A DNA stretch of 64,000 bases from Rhizomicrobium palustre. Lineage in GTDB: Bacteria; Pseudomonadota; Alphaproteobacteria; Micropepsales; Micropepsaceae. A program made the position numbers and the translations under genes. The DNA is taken from the NCBI RefSeq assembly GCF_011761565.1, contig NZ_JAASRM010000001.1, positions 2,542,139-2,606,138 on the forward strand, read 5' to 3'. Below the pieces are notes generated by a model that saw nothing but the letters and a program-made list of their open reading frames with translations, ran no database searches and had not been told where the DNA came from. This document shows, piece after piece, positions 34,676-41,884 of the stretch; positions within the stretch are counted from its first letter, which is position 1; each line of letters opens with the position of its first letter.

Positions 34676-34822
34676 ATGTTCGAACGTGATGAAAACAAAT
34701 CAAGCGATACCCGCTTGGCCTGGATCGAGCCGAAGATTGAAGAACTGCATGTCAACGAAACCGCCGCGGCATCAGGCGGCGGCGCTGATGGCGGAACGTC
34801 AGTTAACAGTCAGCGCTCCTAG
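34676..34822 (+). CDS. RiPP precursor peptide, predicted lasso-type with C-terminal serine
   Basis: A 48-residue peptide with a strong ribosome binding site. The first 30 residues are charged and carry WIEPKIEELHVNETA (residues 16-30), which fits the lasso leader pattern of an aromatic residue, a proline three positions on, a hydrophobic residue two further, and a threonine at -2. Cutting after that Ala leaves an 18-residue core, AASGGGADGGTSVNSQRS. In it Asp8 could form an isopeptide ring with Ala1, and the tail ends in serine, the residue phosphorylated in paeninodin-type peptides. It is flanked by a cyclase gene on one side and a terminator at 34852, so it is a separate transcript. It is Gly/Ser/Ala-rich and lacks bulky tail residues that usually lock the thread, so a non-lasso RiPP remains possible. 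The gene is real with good confidence; the class is less sure. Confidence 0.72.
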   Translation: MFERDENKSSDTRLAWIEPKIEELHVNETAAASGGGADGGTSVNSQRS

Positions 34823-34851
34823 TCTAAAACGCAAGACTTTACGGTATTTCG

Positions 34852-34887
34852 AATCCCACGGTCCAAGTCTTGGCTGTGGGATTTTTC
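34852..34887 (+). terminator. Rho-independent terminator after the precursor gene
   Basis: AATCCCAC (34852-34859) pairs perfectly with GTGGGATT (34876-34883). The enclosed CCAA-GTC-TTGG extends the hairpin, and a run of T follows at 34882-34886. It lies 29 bases after the precursor stop. It implies that the short precursor transcript ends here and supports the small gene being real. Confidence 0.8.
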
Positions 34888-34924
34888 TTGGCGCCAGGGC
34901 TGAATGCGCTCGTGGTCGTGATGA

Positions 34925-34952
34925 TAAAAAACGCCCCGGCGTAAGCCGGGGC
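34925..34952 (-). terminator. Rho-independent terminator of the PstS-like gene
   Basis: GCCCCGGC (34933-34940), loop GTAA, and GCCGGGGC (34945-34952) form a perfect 8 bp GC stem. On the minus strand it is followed by a run of T (the A run at 34926-34931 on the plus strand). It lies about 30 bases beyond the stop of the minus-strand gene. Confidence 0.85.
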
Positions 34953-34983
34953 CAGTTTCACCGTTCATTTTTTCAGAGTCGAT

Positions 34984-36513
34984 TTAGTTGTGAATATTGA
35001 GGTTGAGACCGGAGGTGTTGGTGATGAAGGTATCGTTGATGGCCTGGAGCCAATTAGACGGCAGAACGCCCAGTGCGGCGGGTTCCAGAATGGCGTTGGG
35101 GACCGAATTGTTCGCGCGATAATACCAGTGCAGGAAACCTTCCGGATCGCTGCCGGAGCCGTCATTGACCAGGGCGCTCACGCGATCAGCGCTATAAACC
35201 GTGCCCAAGACAATATTGGTGGTGCCGACGATGGGATAGCCCGCGGTCGGATCGGTCACGAAGGGCGCCCAGTTTTCGGGGTTGCTGCGTGCGCTGCCGC
35301 TCGGCGGTGTTGCTGTGGCATAGGCCGCGATGGCATCGGCCGCCGTGGGGTCGACATAAGTCGAAGTGTGGCTGTTCAGAAGAGCGGCCGCCGGGTTGCC
35401 GTTGGGGGTCGATCCCACGGCGACGCTCGCCGGCAGGGCGTAATCGGCGCCGATATAGCCGATCGTGCCGGCATTGGCATGGATGGCATCCGCCACGCCG
35501 CCGCTGGAACCGTTCAGTACGATGCCCTTGGTGGAATTGACGTAATAGCTCTTCAGCCCTTCCGGCAGGTTGGTATAGGTCTTGAAGCCGCCATCAGCGC
35601 CGCCATTGGTGCTCAAGAAGAACTTGTTGCCCGTGACGCCCGAGCAAACATTTGCCAGATGGCGGGTGAGGATGGAGGTCGTGCCCGAACCATCGGAACG
35701 CCCAACCAGTTGGATCGGCGTGGAGGAGGAGACCAGCGGTGTGCCGTTGTTCAGCGCCGTCAGCTCCGCATTCTGCCAATCGGTGATGATGTGGTTGAAG
35801 ATCTTGCAATAGGCCGATTTGTCGAGATGCAGTTTGCTGTCCGACGTGGCGATGTTAAGGCCGCTGGCGTTATAAGAGACCGCCACCGGATCGATCGAGA
35901 AGGGAAGCTGGATCAGAGCGCCCCAGCGGGCGGCCGGCTTCATATAAGGGCTGACATTGGATGCGGTGTTGTCCGTGCGGAAGCTGATGGTATTGAACGC
36001 CGCATCGGTACCGCCGTTGTTGTAAACTTCGATATCGCTGTCGCCCGCCGTGCCGTTGGTCAGAGCGGCATCGGAAAAGCCGAAGAAAGGATTGCCGAGA
36101 TCGACGAAGCCGGACGGCACCGTGCCAAGCTGGGCTTTATCGCGGCTAAAAAAGCCCTTGATGCCGCCGGTCGAGTTGGAAATCAGATAATGGAACGTGT
36201 CGATGGCGTTGGCGGGGGTGTCGGTGGCCGGCGAGCAGGCGACCGTCTTCTGAGACGTCTTGTCCCACAGCTGCACCGCGTCATGCAGCGAGCTGCTGGC
36301 CGTCGGATTCGGCGGGTTGCTGATGGCAGAGGTGCCGGGATAGCAAGTCGTGGGGGTGGAACCTTTATGGGCGCCCCAAAGCTGGGCGGCATACGGCCCG
36401 ATGAGGGACGAGCCGCCGGTGTCGAGGCTTTGGCCCGACCGGGCGGAAGCCGGCACAGTGATGAGAGCAAGGGCAGAGATACCTGCCAAAAGGACGTGTT
36501 TGGAAACAGACAT
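34984..36513 (-). CDS. PstS/DING-like phosphate-binding extracellular protein
   Basis: A 509-residue substrate-binding protein with a signal peptide (LLAGISALALITVPASA). The start of the mature protein (LDTGGSSLIGPYAAQLWG) resembles the phosphate-binding loop of PstS-type proteins, and later IQLVGRSDGSGTTSILTRHL supplies the second phosphate-binding Ser/Gly-rich loop. NIATSDSKLHLDKSAYCKIFNHIITDWQ corresponds to the PstS LSR-WN region. It is longer than typical PstS (about 340) because of inserts. No pstCAB genes are nearby; it lies instead upstream of a type II secretion operon, on the opposite strand. In P. aeruginosa PstS/DING-like proteins are exported by a T2SS under phosphate limitation. 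ATG 36513, with GGAG upstream, is preferred to the in-frame TTG 36525. Confidence 0.82.
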   Translation of the reverse strand: MSVSKHVLLAGISALALITVPASARSGQSLDTGGSSLIGPYAAQLWGAHKGSTPTTCYPGTSAISNPPNPTASSSLHDAVQLWDKTSQKTVACSPATDTPANAIDTFHYLISNSTGGIKGFFSRDKAQLGTVPSGFVDLGNPFFGFSDAALTNGTAGDSDIEVYNNGGTDAAFNTISFRTDNTASNVSPYMKPAARWGALIQLPFSIDPVAVSYNASGLNIATSDSKLHLDKSAYCKIFNHIITDWQNAELTALNNGTPLVSSSTPIQLVGRSDGSGTTSILTRHLANVCSGVTGNKFFLSTNGGADGGFKTYTNLPEGLKSYYVNSTKGIVLNGSSGGVADAIHANAGTIGYIGADYALPASVAVGSTPNGNPAAALLNSHTSTYVDPTAADAIAAYATATPPSGSARSNPENWAPFVTDPTAGYPIVGTTNIVLGTVYSADRVSALVNDGSGSDPEGFLHWYYRANNSVPNAILEPAALGVLPSNWLQAINDTFITNTSGLNLNIHN

Positions 36514-36593
36514 GTGCTTCTCCAAGCATGGTTATGGATTGCCCGATAGCAACCCGCGGACCAGACAAGCCTCCGCATTGCGCATTCCTGCTT

Positions 36594-36631
36594 TTCGCAA
36601 GAATTCGCTAGGTCTCGCGAAGTGTTCGCGA
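36594..36631. repeat. Four phased (T/C)TCGC direct repeats plus palindrome upstream of PstS-like gene
   Basis: TTCGC begins at 36594, TTCGC at 36604, CTCGC at 36614 and TTCGC at 36625, a spacing of 10, 10 and 11 bp, or one DNA turn each. The last two copies are also the arms of a palindrome TCGCGAA-GTG-TTCGCGA (36615-36631). Direct repeats one turn apart are the binding pattern of OmpR/PhoB-type regulators, though the half site is not the Pho box. It lies 80-120 bp upstream of the PstS-like start. Confidence 0.4.
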
Positions 36632-37044
36632 AACGCTTTATGCCGTGTTGCTTGTTAGATCCGCGAAGACGCTAAGGCCGTAACCACGCCCGCGGCAATT
36701 CAAGATTGTGCGTCACAGAGAGATCGTGTCCATTTTTGCAATCTTGGCAGAAAATCGAATTCATCGATCTGTCGCTATTGCCGAATGGAATGCCATTTCG
36801 CCGCGCCTTTGCTGGTCTCGCCAATTCGGAGCGCGCCGACCCCGTCCGCTGATGTGCGGAACGATATACGCTGCCGTGATGAGCGATCGCTCAGAGTGAT
36901 TTTGTGTGTAGAGCTTACAAAAATCCCAGTGTATCAGTCGTGCGATGTACTCGTGACGTTTTTATTTACGTTGATGTGTATAGGTGCCGCTGTTATCTTA
37001 GAAAGAAGAGGAAGTGCGAGTTTCAGCAAGTAGATGCTGCTCTG

Positions 37045-37078
37045 TTTTGGCACTTGAATATTTCATTTTGTGCCAAAA
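37045..37078. repeat. Inverted repeat upstream of type II secretion operon
   Basis: TTTTGGCAC (37045-37053) and GTGCCAAAA (37070-37078) are perfect 9 bp inverted arms separated by 16 AT-rich bases. They end about 46 bp before the chosen gspE start. No T run follows on the plus strand, so a dyad operator or leader hairpin is more likely than a terminator. It also reads toward the PstS-like gene. Confidence 0.35.
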
Positions 37079-37124
37079 AATTTTGAGATAGGTCTTGCAA
37101 AACTCGAATTCGGCGGACGTCGTC

Positions 37125-38804
37125 ATGACAGTCGTGCGTACAGTGCCGTTTCCGACTTTGGGGGAGTTGCTGCTCGCCAAAGGACTCGTCACGGGGGACA
37201 CTCTCGCCCGGGCGCAAGTGGTGCAGGCTGAAACCGCAGAACGATTGGATTCCGTACTAACGCGGCTGGGCATGATTTCGGAGCAGGTTCTCGCCGATGC
37301 TGTTGCGGATGCCTTGGGCCTGGTGGTGGCAACTGCGGAGGATTATCCAGCCGAACCGTTGCTGGAAGGTCAAATATCACCGCGTTTTTTGCGGGAGATG
37401 CGCGCTTTGCCTCTGCGGGAAAGAGAAGGAGTGGTTGAGGTCGCTTTTGTCGATCCGCTCGATTCCTATCCGGCGCGCGCACTGGCGTTCAAGTTGCGCC
37501 GTCCCATTCTCTCACTGGTGGCAAAGGCCGGAGATTTTGATCAGGCGTTCGAACGTCTTTATGAAACGCGCGCATTGGAGCAGGGGGTGCTCGGTGCGAG
37601 TGCGGACGACATCGACCTTGAGCATCTGAAGGATTTGGCGAGCGATGCCCCCGTCGTGCGTCTTGTGAATGGAATTATCGCGCGGGCCGTGGAGCTTGGG
37701 GCTTCCGATATTCATATCGAGCCGGGTGAGGATAGTTTGAAACTTCGCCTGCGTGTGGACGGGGCTCTGCGGGAGGAGCCGTCCCTGCCGACCCATGTCA
37801 AAGCAGCGGTGGTTTCGCGTATCAAAGTTATGTCTAGTCTCGATATCGCAGAGCGGCGGCTGCCGCAGGATGGCCGGCTGCATTTTGCCGTGCGCGGGCA
37901 CGGTATCGATTTTCGCGTTGCCACAGCGCCTACGGCGCATGGCGAGAGCGTCGTGTTGCGCATCCTGGACCGTTCGAGCTTGTCGCTGGATTTTTCCTCT
38001 TTGGGGTTCGATACCGAGGCACTCGCCGCGTATATGAAAGTACTGAAGAAGCCGCACGGCATTCTCCTTGTTACCGGCCCCACGGGCAGCGGCAAGACGA
38101 CGACACTTTATGCGTCGCTGGCGGCTCTCAACACGCCTGAGGTCAAGATTCTGACGGTGGAGGATCCTATTGAATACCGCCTTTCCGGTATCAACCAGAT
38201 CCAGGTGAAACCACAGATCGGCCTCAGCTTCGCCGCCGCTTTGCGCTCTTTTCTCCGGCACGATCCGGACGTCATCATGGTCGGCGAAATCCGCGATATC
38301 GAGACCGCCCAAGTGGCCGTCCAATCGGCGCTGACTGGCCACACTATCCTGTCAACTCTTCACACCAACGATGCGGCCAGCGCCATAACACGACTGCTGG
38401 ATATGGGGGTGGAGCCTTATCTTATCTCCTCGGTATTGAACGGCGTTCTCGGCCAACGATTGGTGCGCCGGCTCTGTCCGGCCTGCCGCAGGATCTATCT
38501 TCCCGACGCGGATATGCTGGGTGCGCTTGGGCTGACCTCGAAAGCAGGAACGGAATTTTTCGAAGCCGTGGGCTGCGGGGCATGTAAGGGCAGCGGATTT
38601 CGCGGCCGCCTGGCGTTGATGGAATTCCTGCCGATGTCCGAGACGGTATCCCGCTTGGTGCTGACGCGTACGGAAGCGCGAGAGATCGCGCGTTGCGCGG
38701 AACAGGAAGGCATGCGGACCATCTTCGCCGACGGGGTCGCCAAAGCGCTTCAGGGGCAGACCACGCTCGGGGAGGTCTTGCGCGTCACGCAGGAATTCGC
38801 ATGA
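37125..38804 (+). CDS. gspE: Type II secretion ATPase GspE
   Basis: The protein has an N-terminal T2SSE_N region (LGELLLAKGLVTGDTLARAQ) and the ATPase with Walker A GPTGSGKTTTLYASL, Asp box TVEDPIEYRLSGINQIQV, Walker B DPDVIMVGEIRD and His box TGHTILSTLHTNDA. It ends with a zinc-binding tetracysteine region (LCPACRR and CGACKGSGF). It powers pseudopilus assembly on the inner membrane. ATG 37125 is chosen; a TTG at 37095 is in frame but its ribosome site is too close. Its stop overlaps gspF by ATGA. It heads a tightly overlapping 10 kb operon. Confidence 0.93.
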   Translation: MTVVRTVPFPTLGELLLAKGLVTGDTLARAQVVQAETAERLDSVLTRLGMISEQVLADAVADALGLVVATAEDYPAEPLLEGQISPRFLREMRALPLREREGVVEVAFVDPLDSYPARALAFKLRRPILSLVAKAGDFDQAFERLYETRALEQGVLGASADDIDLEHLKDLASDAPVVRLVNGIIARAVELGASDIHIEPGEDSLKLRLRVDGALREEPSLPTHVKAAVVSRIKVMSSLDIAERRLPQDGRLHFAVRGHGIDFRVATAPTAHGESVVLRILDRSSLSLDFSSLGFDTEALAAYMKVLKKPHGILLVTGPTGSGKTTTLYASLAALNTPEVKILTVEDPIEYRLSGINQIQVKPQIGLSFAAALRSFLRHDPDVIMVGEIRDIETAQVAVQSALTGHTILSTLHTNDAASAITRLLDMGVEPYLISSVLNGVLGQRLVRRLCPACRRIYLPDADMLGALGLTSKAGTEFFEAVGCGACKGSGFRGRLALMEFLPMSETVSRLVLTRTEAREIARCAEQEGMRTIFADGVAKALQGQTTLGEVLRVTQEFA

Positions 38805-40015
38805 CCCTGTTCCATTACCGCGCCGTGTCGGTCAAGACCGGGGAGATGCGCCTGGGCACGCTCGAGGGGCCCTCGCGCGTGGCCGTGCTGGATAGTTTGC
38901 GCCGCTCCGGTCTGATGCCGCTCGAAGCGCGCGAGGGAAAGGGCACGATCAAGCCGCCTGCGCCTTCGCGACTGAATGCGGCTGGCCGTAAAGCTTTGGT
39001 GAGCGCCATCGGCGAACTGGCGGTGCTTATCGGCGCGGGATTGCCGCTCGATCGAGCGCTTGCGGTGTTGGCCGATCATGCCGCGCATCCGGCACTCAAG
39101 GCGGCATTTGCGGAGGTGCGCGAGGAGGTGAAGGGGGGGGGGCCTCTCGCGCGCGCATTGGCCAATTCGCCGCTGCTGAATTCTCCGATGGCGGTTGCGC
39201 TCGCCGAAGCCGGCGAAGCCAGCGGCCGCTTGGCGGAAGCATTGACGCGCCTTGCTGAAACCATGGATCGGGCCGAAACCTTGCGAGAGACAGTGACGTC
39301 CGCCCTGATCTATCCCGCGCTGCTGATCTGCGTGGCTGTCGGTGTTATGCTCATTATGTTGCTCGTCGTCATCCCGCAATTCGAGACCATGCTGTCCGAT
39401 ATGGGAGGAAAGCTTCCGCTCGCCACCAGCATACTTTTATCCGTCAGCCGTTTTGTGCGCGACTATGGACTCGTGCTCTTGGCGGCCTTGGTTGGTTCGG
39501 TGGGTGCGGTGCGCTATTGGTTTCGGCAGATAGCGACACGCCGCAGGCTGGAGCGCTTGGTTTTGCAGATGCCGCTGATCGGTAGTCTCATCCGTGATGC
39601 AGAAACGGCGCGTTTTTCCAGAACCTTCGCCACGCTTGTGGACAATGGCATCCCGCTTGTGACGGCGCTCATGATCGCCAGTCAGGTGATCGCCAACAGC
39701 CTCATGGTCGGGGCAGTGCGCCGCGTCGCCGAGAGCGTCAAAGAAGGTGGCGGCCTGTCGCGCCATTTCGCGGCAGAGAATGTCTTCTGCGGGCTGGCCA
39801 TCAGCTTCATGCGAACGGGCGAGGAAACGGCACAGCTTGGCCAGATGCTCGAGCGGCTGGCGGATGTGCTTGATCGCAATGTGCGAACCAAAACACAGCG
39901 GCTCCTTGCCGTCATGACGCCCGCCATCACCGTCGGTCTGGGCATTATGGTGGCCGGGCTGATCGGCTGCATTATGACGGCAATACTCGGGATGAACGAC
40001 ATGGTGACGCAATGA
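38801..40015 (+). CDS. gspF: Type II secretion inner-membrane protein GspF
   Basis: The 404-residue protein has two copies of the T2SSF domain, for example ELAVLIGAGLPLDRALAVLADH and FSRTFATLVDNGIPLVTALMIAS. It has three membrane segments, including LLICVAVGVMLIMLLVVIPQF and the last at VGLGIMVAGLIGCIMTAILGM. It is the platform protein that contacts GspE. ATG 38801 overlaps the gspE stop and starts with the family sequence MTLFHYRAV; the longer open frame upstream is inside gspE. The end overlaps gspG by ATGA. Confidence 0.93.
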   Translation: MTLFHYRAVSVKTGEMRLGTLEGPSRVAVLDSLRRSGLMPLEAREGKGTIKPPAPSRLNAAGRKALVSAIGELAVLIGAGLPLDRALAVLADHAAHPALKAAFAEVREEVKGGGPLARALANSPLLNSPMAVALAEAGEASGRLAEALTRLAETMDRAETLRETVTSALIYPALLICVAVGVMLIMLLVVIPQFETMLSDMGGKLPLATSILLSVSRFVRDYGLVLLAALVGSVGAVRYWFRQIATRRRLERLVLQMPLIGSLIRDAETARFSRTFATLVDNGIPLVTALMIASQVIANSLMVGAVRRVAESVKEGGGLSRHFAAENVFCGLAISFMRTGEETAQLGQMLERLADVLDRNVRTKTQRLLAVMTPAITVGLGIMVAGLIGCIMTAILGMNDMVTQ

Positions 40016-40446
40016 TGAGACAACGTTTTCTTAAAAAGTCGAGCGATGGCGGCTTTACGCTGATTGAGCTGCTTGTTGTTCTCGTAATCCTCGCATTGCT
40101 TGCCGCCATTGTCGGGCCGCAATTGCTCAAATATGTCGGCAGTTCTCGGACGCAAACCGCGAAAGTGCAGATTCAAAACGTCGTCGCCGCATTGGATCTG
40201 TTCCGGCTTGATGTCGGGCGTTATCCGACGGCGCAGGAAGGACTGACCGCGCTGGTTACGCCGATGCCATCGGCCGCGAATTGGAACGGTCCCTATCTGC
40301 GCAGGGCGGAAGCTTTGCGCGATCCCTGGGGGCAGCCATACCTCTATGCAAATCCTGGCAAGCACGGCGAAGTGGATGTGTACACGCTTGGATCGGACAA
40401 GGCGGAAGGCGGAAGCGGTGAGGCCCAGGATGTCGGCAATTGGTGA
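40012..40446 (+). CDS. gspG: Major pseudopilin GspG
   Basis: A 144-residue type IV pilin-like protein. The prepilin site is DGG followed by FTLIELLVVLVIL, with glutamate at +5. The conserved C-terminal part reads LDLFRLDVGRYPTAQEGLTALV, WNGPYLRR, DPWGQPYLYANPG and VYTLGSDKAEGG, which includes the calcium-binding aspartates of GspG. It forms the shaft of the pseudopilus. A prepilin peptidase must process it; candidates are the two paralogues at 47069 and 47714. Confidence 0.95.
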   Translation: MMRQRFLKKSSDGGFTLIELLVVLVILALLAAIVGPQLLKYVGSSRTQTAKVQIQNVVAALDLFRLDVGRYPTAQEGLTALVTPMPSAANWNGPYLRRAEALRDPWGQPYLYANPGKHGEVDVYTLGSDKAEGGSGEAQDVGNW

Positions 40447-40858
40447 CACTTCGTCCGAAAAGGGATTTACGTTGCTCGAGGTGCTGGTCGTACTTTCCAT
40501 CTCTGCCATGGCAAGTATGCTGGTATTTCCCCAACTAGATCGTGCGTTCCATGTTTTGGCGTTGCGCCGGGCTGCGTTTGGCTTTGCCGCCGATTTGCGC
40601 AAGGCGCGGGCTGACGCGATAATGTCGGGACAATCGCAAGCCGTTACGCTCGATGCCAAAGGTGATGGGTATAGCACTCCGGCAGGGTGGCACTCTGCGT
40701 CGCATGGGGTTAGGTTCGCGGGCTCCGACGATGTTCTGCTGTTCTACGCCGACGGTACGTCATCGGGAGGGCAGATTTCCGTCAACGCGTTTCGACGCTA
40801 CCTGGATGTCCGTGTAGATCCCATCACAGGCGTTGTTGCTGTCGGCCATCTGCCATGA
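40430..40858 (+). CDS. gspH: Minor pseudopilin GspH
   Basis: A prepilin-like protein of 142 residues with cleavage motif SEKG followed by FTLLEVLVVLSISAMASM and a GspH/FimT-like C-terminal part (LRKARADAIMSGQSQAVTLDAKGDGY). ATG 40430 lies 17 bp inside gspG; the homologous sequence begins right there, while the frame open from 40346 lies inside gspG. It overlaps gspI by ATGA. It belongs to the minor pseudopilin tip. Confidence 0.88.
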   Translation: MSAIGDTSSEKGFTLLEVLVVLSISAMASMLVFPQLDRAFHVLALRRAAFGFAADLRKARADAIMSGQSQAVTLDAKGDGYSTPAGWHSASHGVRFAGSDDVLLFYADGTSSGGQISVNAFRRYLDVRVDPITGVVAVGHLP

Positions 40859-41232
40859 AATTGGGGGCCGCAAGCGAGCATGGGCTGGCTCTGGTGGAAG
40901 TGCTTGTGGCACTTCTTATCATCACGCTGTGCCTGACCGCACTATTTCAGGTCGTCGCCGATAGTGCCGTGCGCGCCCGCCGATCTGAAACCATTCGCGC
41001 GGCAGGGCTTGTAGCCCGGTCGCAGATCACGTCGGCGGGCATCGCCTATCCGCTGCAAAACAACCTCCAGGGGGTAGAGGGACCGTTTGTGTGGGCCATT
41101 TCCGCCAAGCCCATAAGCAGCAGCGGTCAAAGCGATGCTGGTGTCCTGTGGCGTGTGCAGGTGTCTGTCCGCCTGCGCAGCGGAGGGCCGGTTCTGGTTC
41201 AGTTGAGGAGTTTGCGTCTTGCCGCGGGGTGA
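40855..41232 (+). CDS. gspI: Minor pseudopilin GspI
   Basis: A 125-residue protein with the prepilin signal SEHG followed by LALVEVLVALLIITLCLTALFQVV, glutamate at +5, and then RRSETIRAAGLVARSQI, typical of GspI. The C-terminal domain is short. It overlaps gspH by 4 bp and gspJ by 14 bp. It joins GspJ and GspK in the pseudopilus tip. Confidence 0.88.
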   Translation: MKLGAASEHGLALVEVLVALLIITLCLTALFQVVADSAVRARRSETIRAAGLVARSQITSAGIAYPLQNNLQGVEGPFVWAISAKPISSSGQSDAGVLWRVQVSVRLRSGGPVLVQLRSLRLAAG

Positions 41233-41884
41233 TTGCAGCGCGCGTGAGCTGGGGTTCACGCTGACCGAAATGCTCGTCGCTTTCGCGCTGCTGGCAATGT
41301 TCAGTGTTTTGTTGGTGCAGGGTCTCAGCACCGGCGATCACTATTGGCGGGGCGCCGTGGATCGCACAGCGATTGCCGAGGCACTGGACAGCGCACAAAA
41401 CGGTCTGCGGTATCGGATGGAACGCATTTATTTTGAGACCCGCTATGATGCGTCGCCGGCCTATCCCGGCTTCGACGGCACCGATTCCAGCATGACGTTC
41501 TACGCGCCGCCGCCGGAAAGCCAATCCCCCGGCGCTCTTCGCCGATATACGCTTAGCGTCACCACCGCCGGCGACTTGGTTCTAGCAAGCCGCAGTTCCT
41601 TGTGGGGACTTGTCCCAGACCGTATGAGCGGGCCACCGCTTGTCGAAACGCTGCTGCGCGGGGTGCAGAGCGTCGAGCTTTCCTATTTCGATGCAGCTTC
41701 AGGTAAAGGCTGGCAGAATAGCTGGCACAAAAGGCCATCACCGCCTGCGCTGCTGCGTGTGCGCGTGAATTTTCCCCCCGGAGACGGCCGCTGGTGGCCA
41801 GATTTTGTTGTACACCCCATAGCGACGATCGACTCCGACTGCATACGGTCTATGGACAACGGTCGCTGCGTGGGTCGCCCATGA
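41219..41884 (+). CDS. gspJ: Minor pseudopilin GspJ
   Basis: A 221-residue protein with the signal ELG followed by FTLTEMLVAFALLAMFSVLL and a large C-terminal domain (LLRGVQSVELSYFDAASGKGWQNSWH, PPALLRVRVNFP), as in GspJ. It starts with TTG inside gspI and overlaps gspL by ATGA. No ATG is available near the homologous start, so the TTG is accepted. Confidence 0.88.
   Translation: MPRGDCSARELGFTLTEMLVAFALLAMFSVLLVQGLSTGDHYWRGAVDRTAIAEALDSAQNGLRYRMERIYFETRYDASPAYPGFDGTDSSMTFYAPPPESQSPGALRRYTLSVTTAGDLVLASRSSLWGLVPDRMSGPPLVETLLRGVQSVELSYFDAASGKGWQNSWHKRPSPPALLRVRVNFPPGDGRWWPDFVVHPIATIDSDCIRSMDNGRCVGRP

Larger units (their letters stand above)
36514..37124. promoter_or_regulatory. Divergent control region between PstS-like gene and type II secretion operon
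   Basis: About 610 bp without a convincing gene. The left half is GC-rich and contains the phased TTCGC repeats; the right half (from about 36900) is clearly AT-rich and contains an inverted repeat (37045-37078) just before gspE. It must hold the promoters of both the PstS-like gene and the secretion operon. Short frames such as 36904-37086 show no family features and no good ribosome binding site. Confidence 0.5.

Noticed and set aside
34990..36549. Plus-strand open frame of 519 codons
   Set aside because: Shadow of the PstS-like gene; the minus-strand protein has a signal peptide and phosphate-binding loops, and its own terminator lies on the minus side.
37048..37064. TGGCAC as a sigma-54 promoter before gspE
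   Set aside because: The required GC ten bases after the GG is absent, so the -24/-12 spacing is not met.
36904..37086. Small cysteine-containing plus-strand frame of 60 codons
   Set aside because: No leader-like motif, poor ribosome binding site, and it lies in an AT-rich control region; the cysteines come from chance codons.
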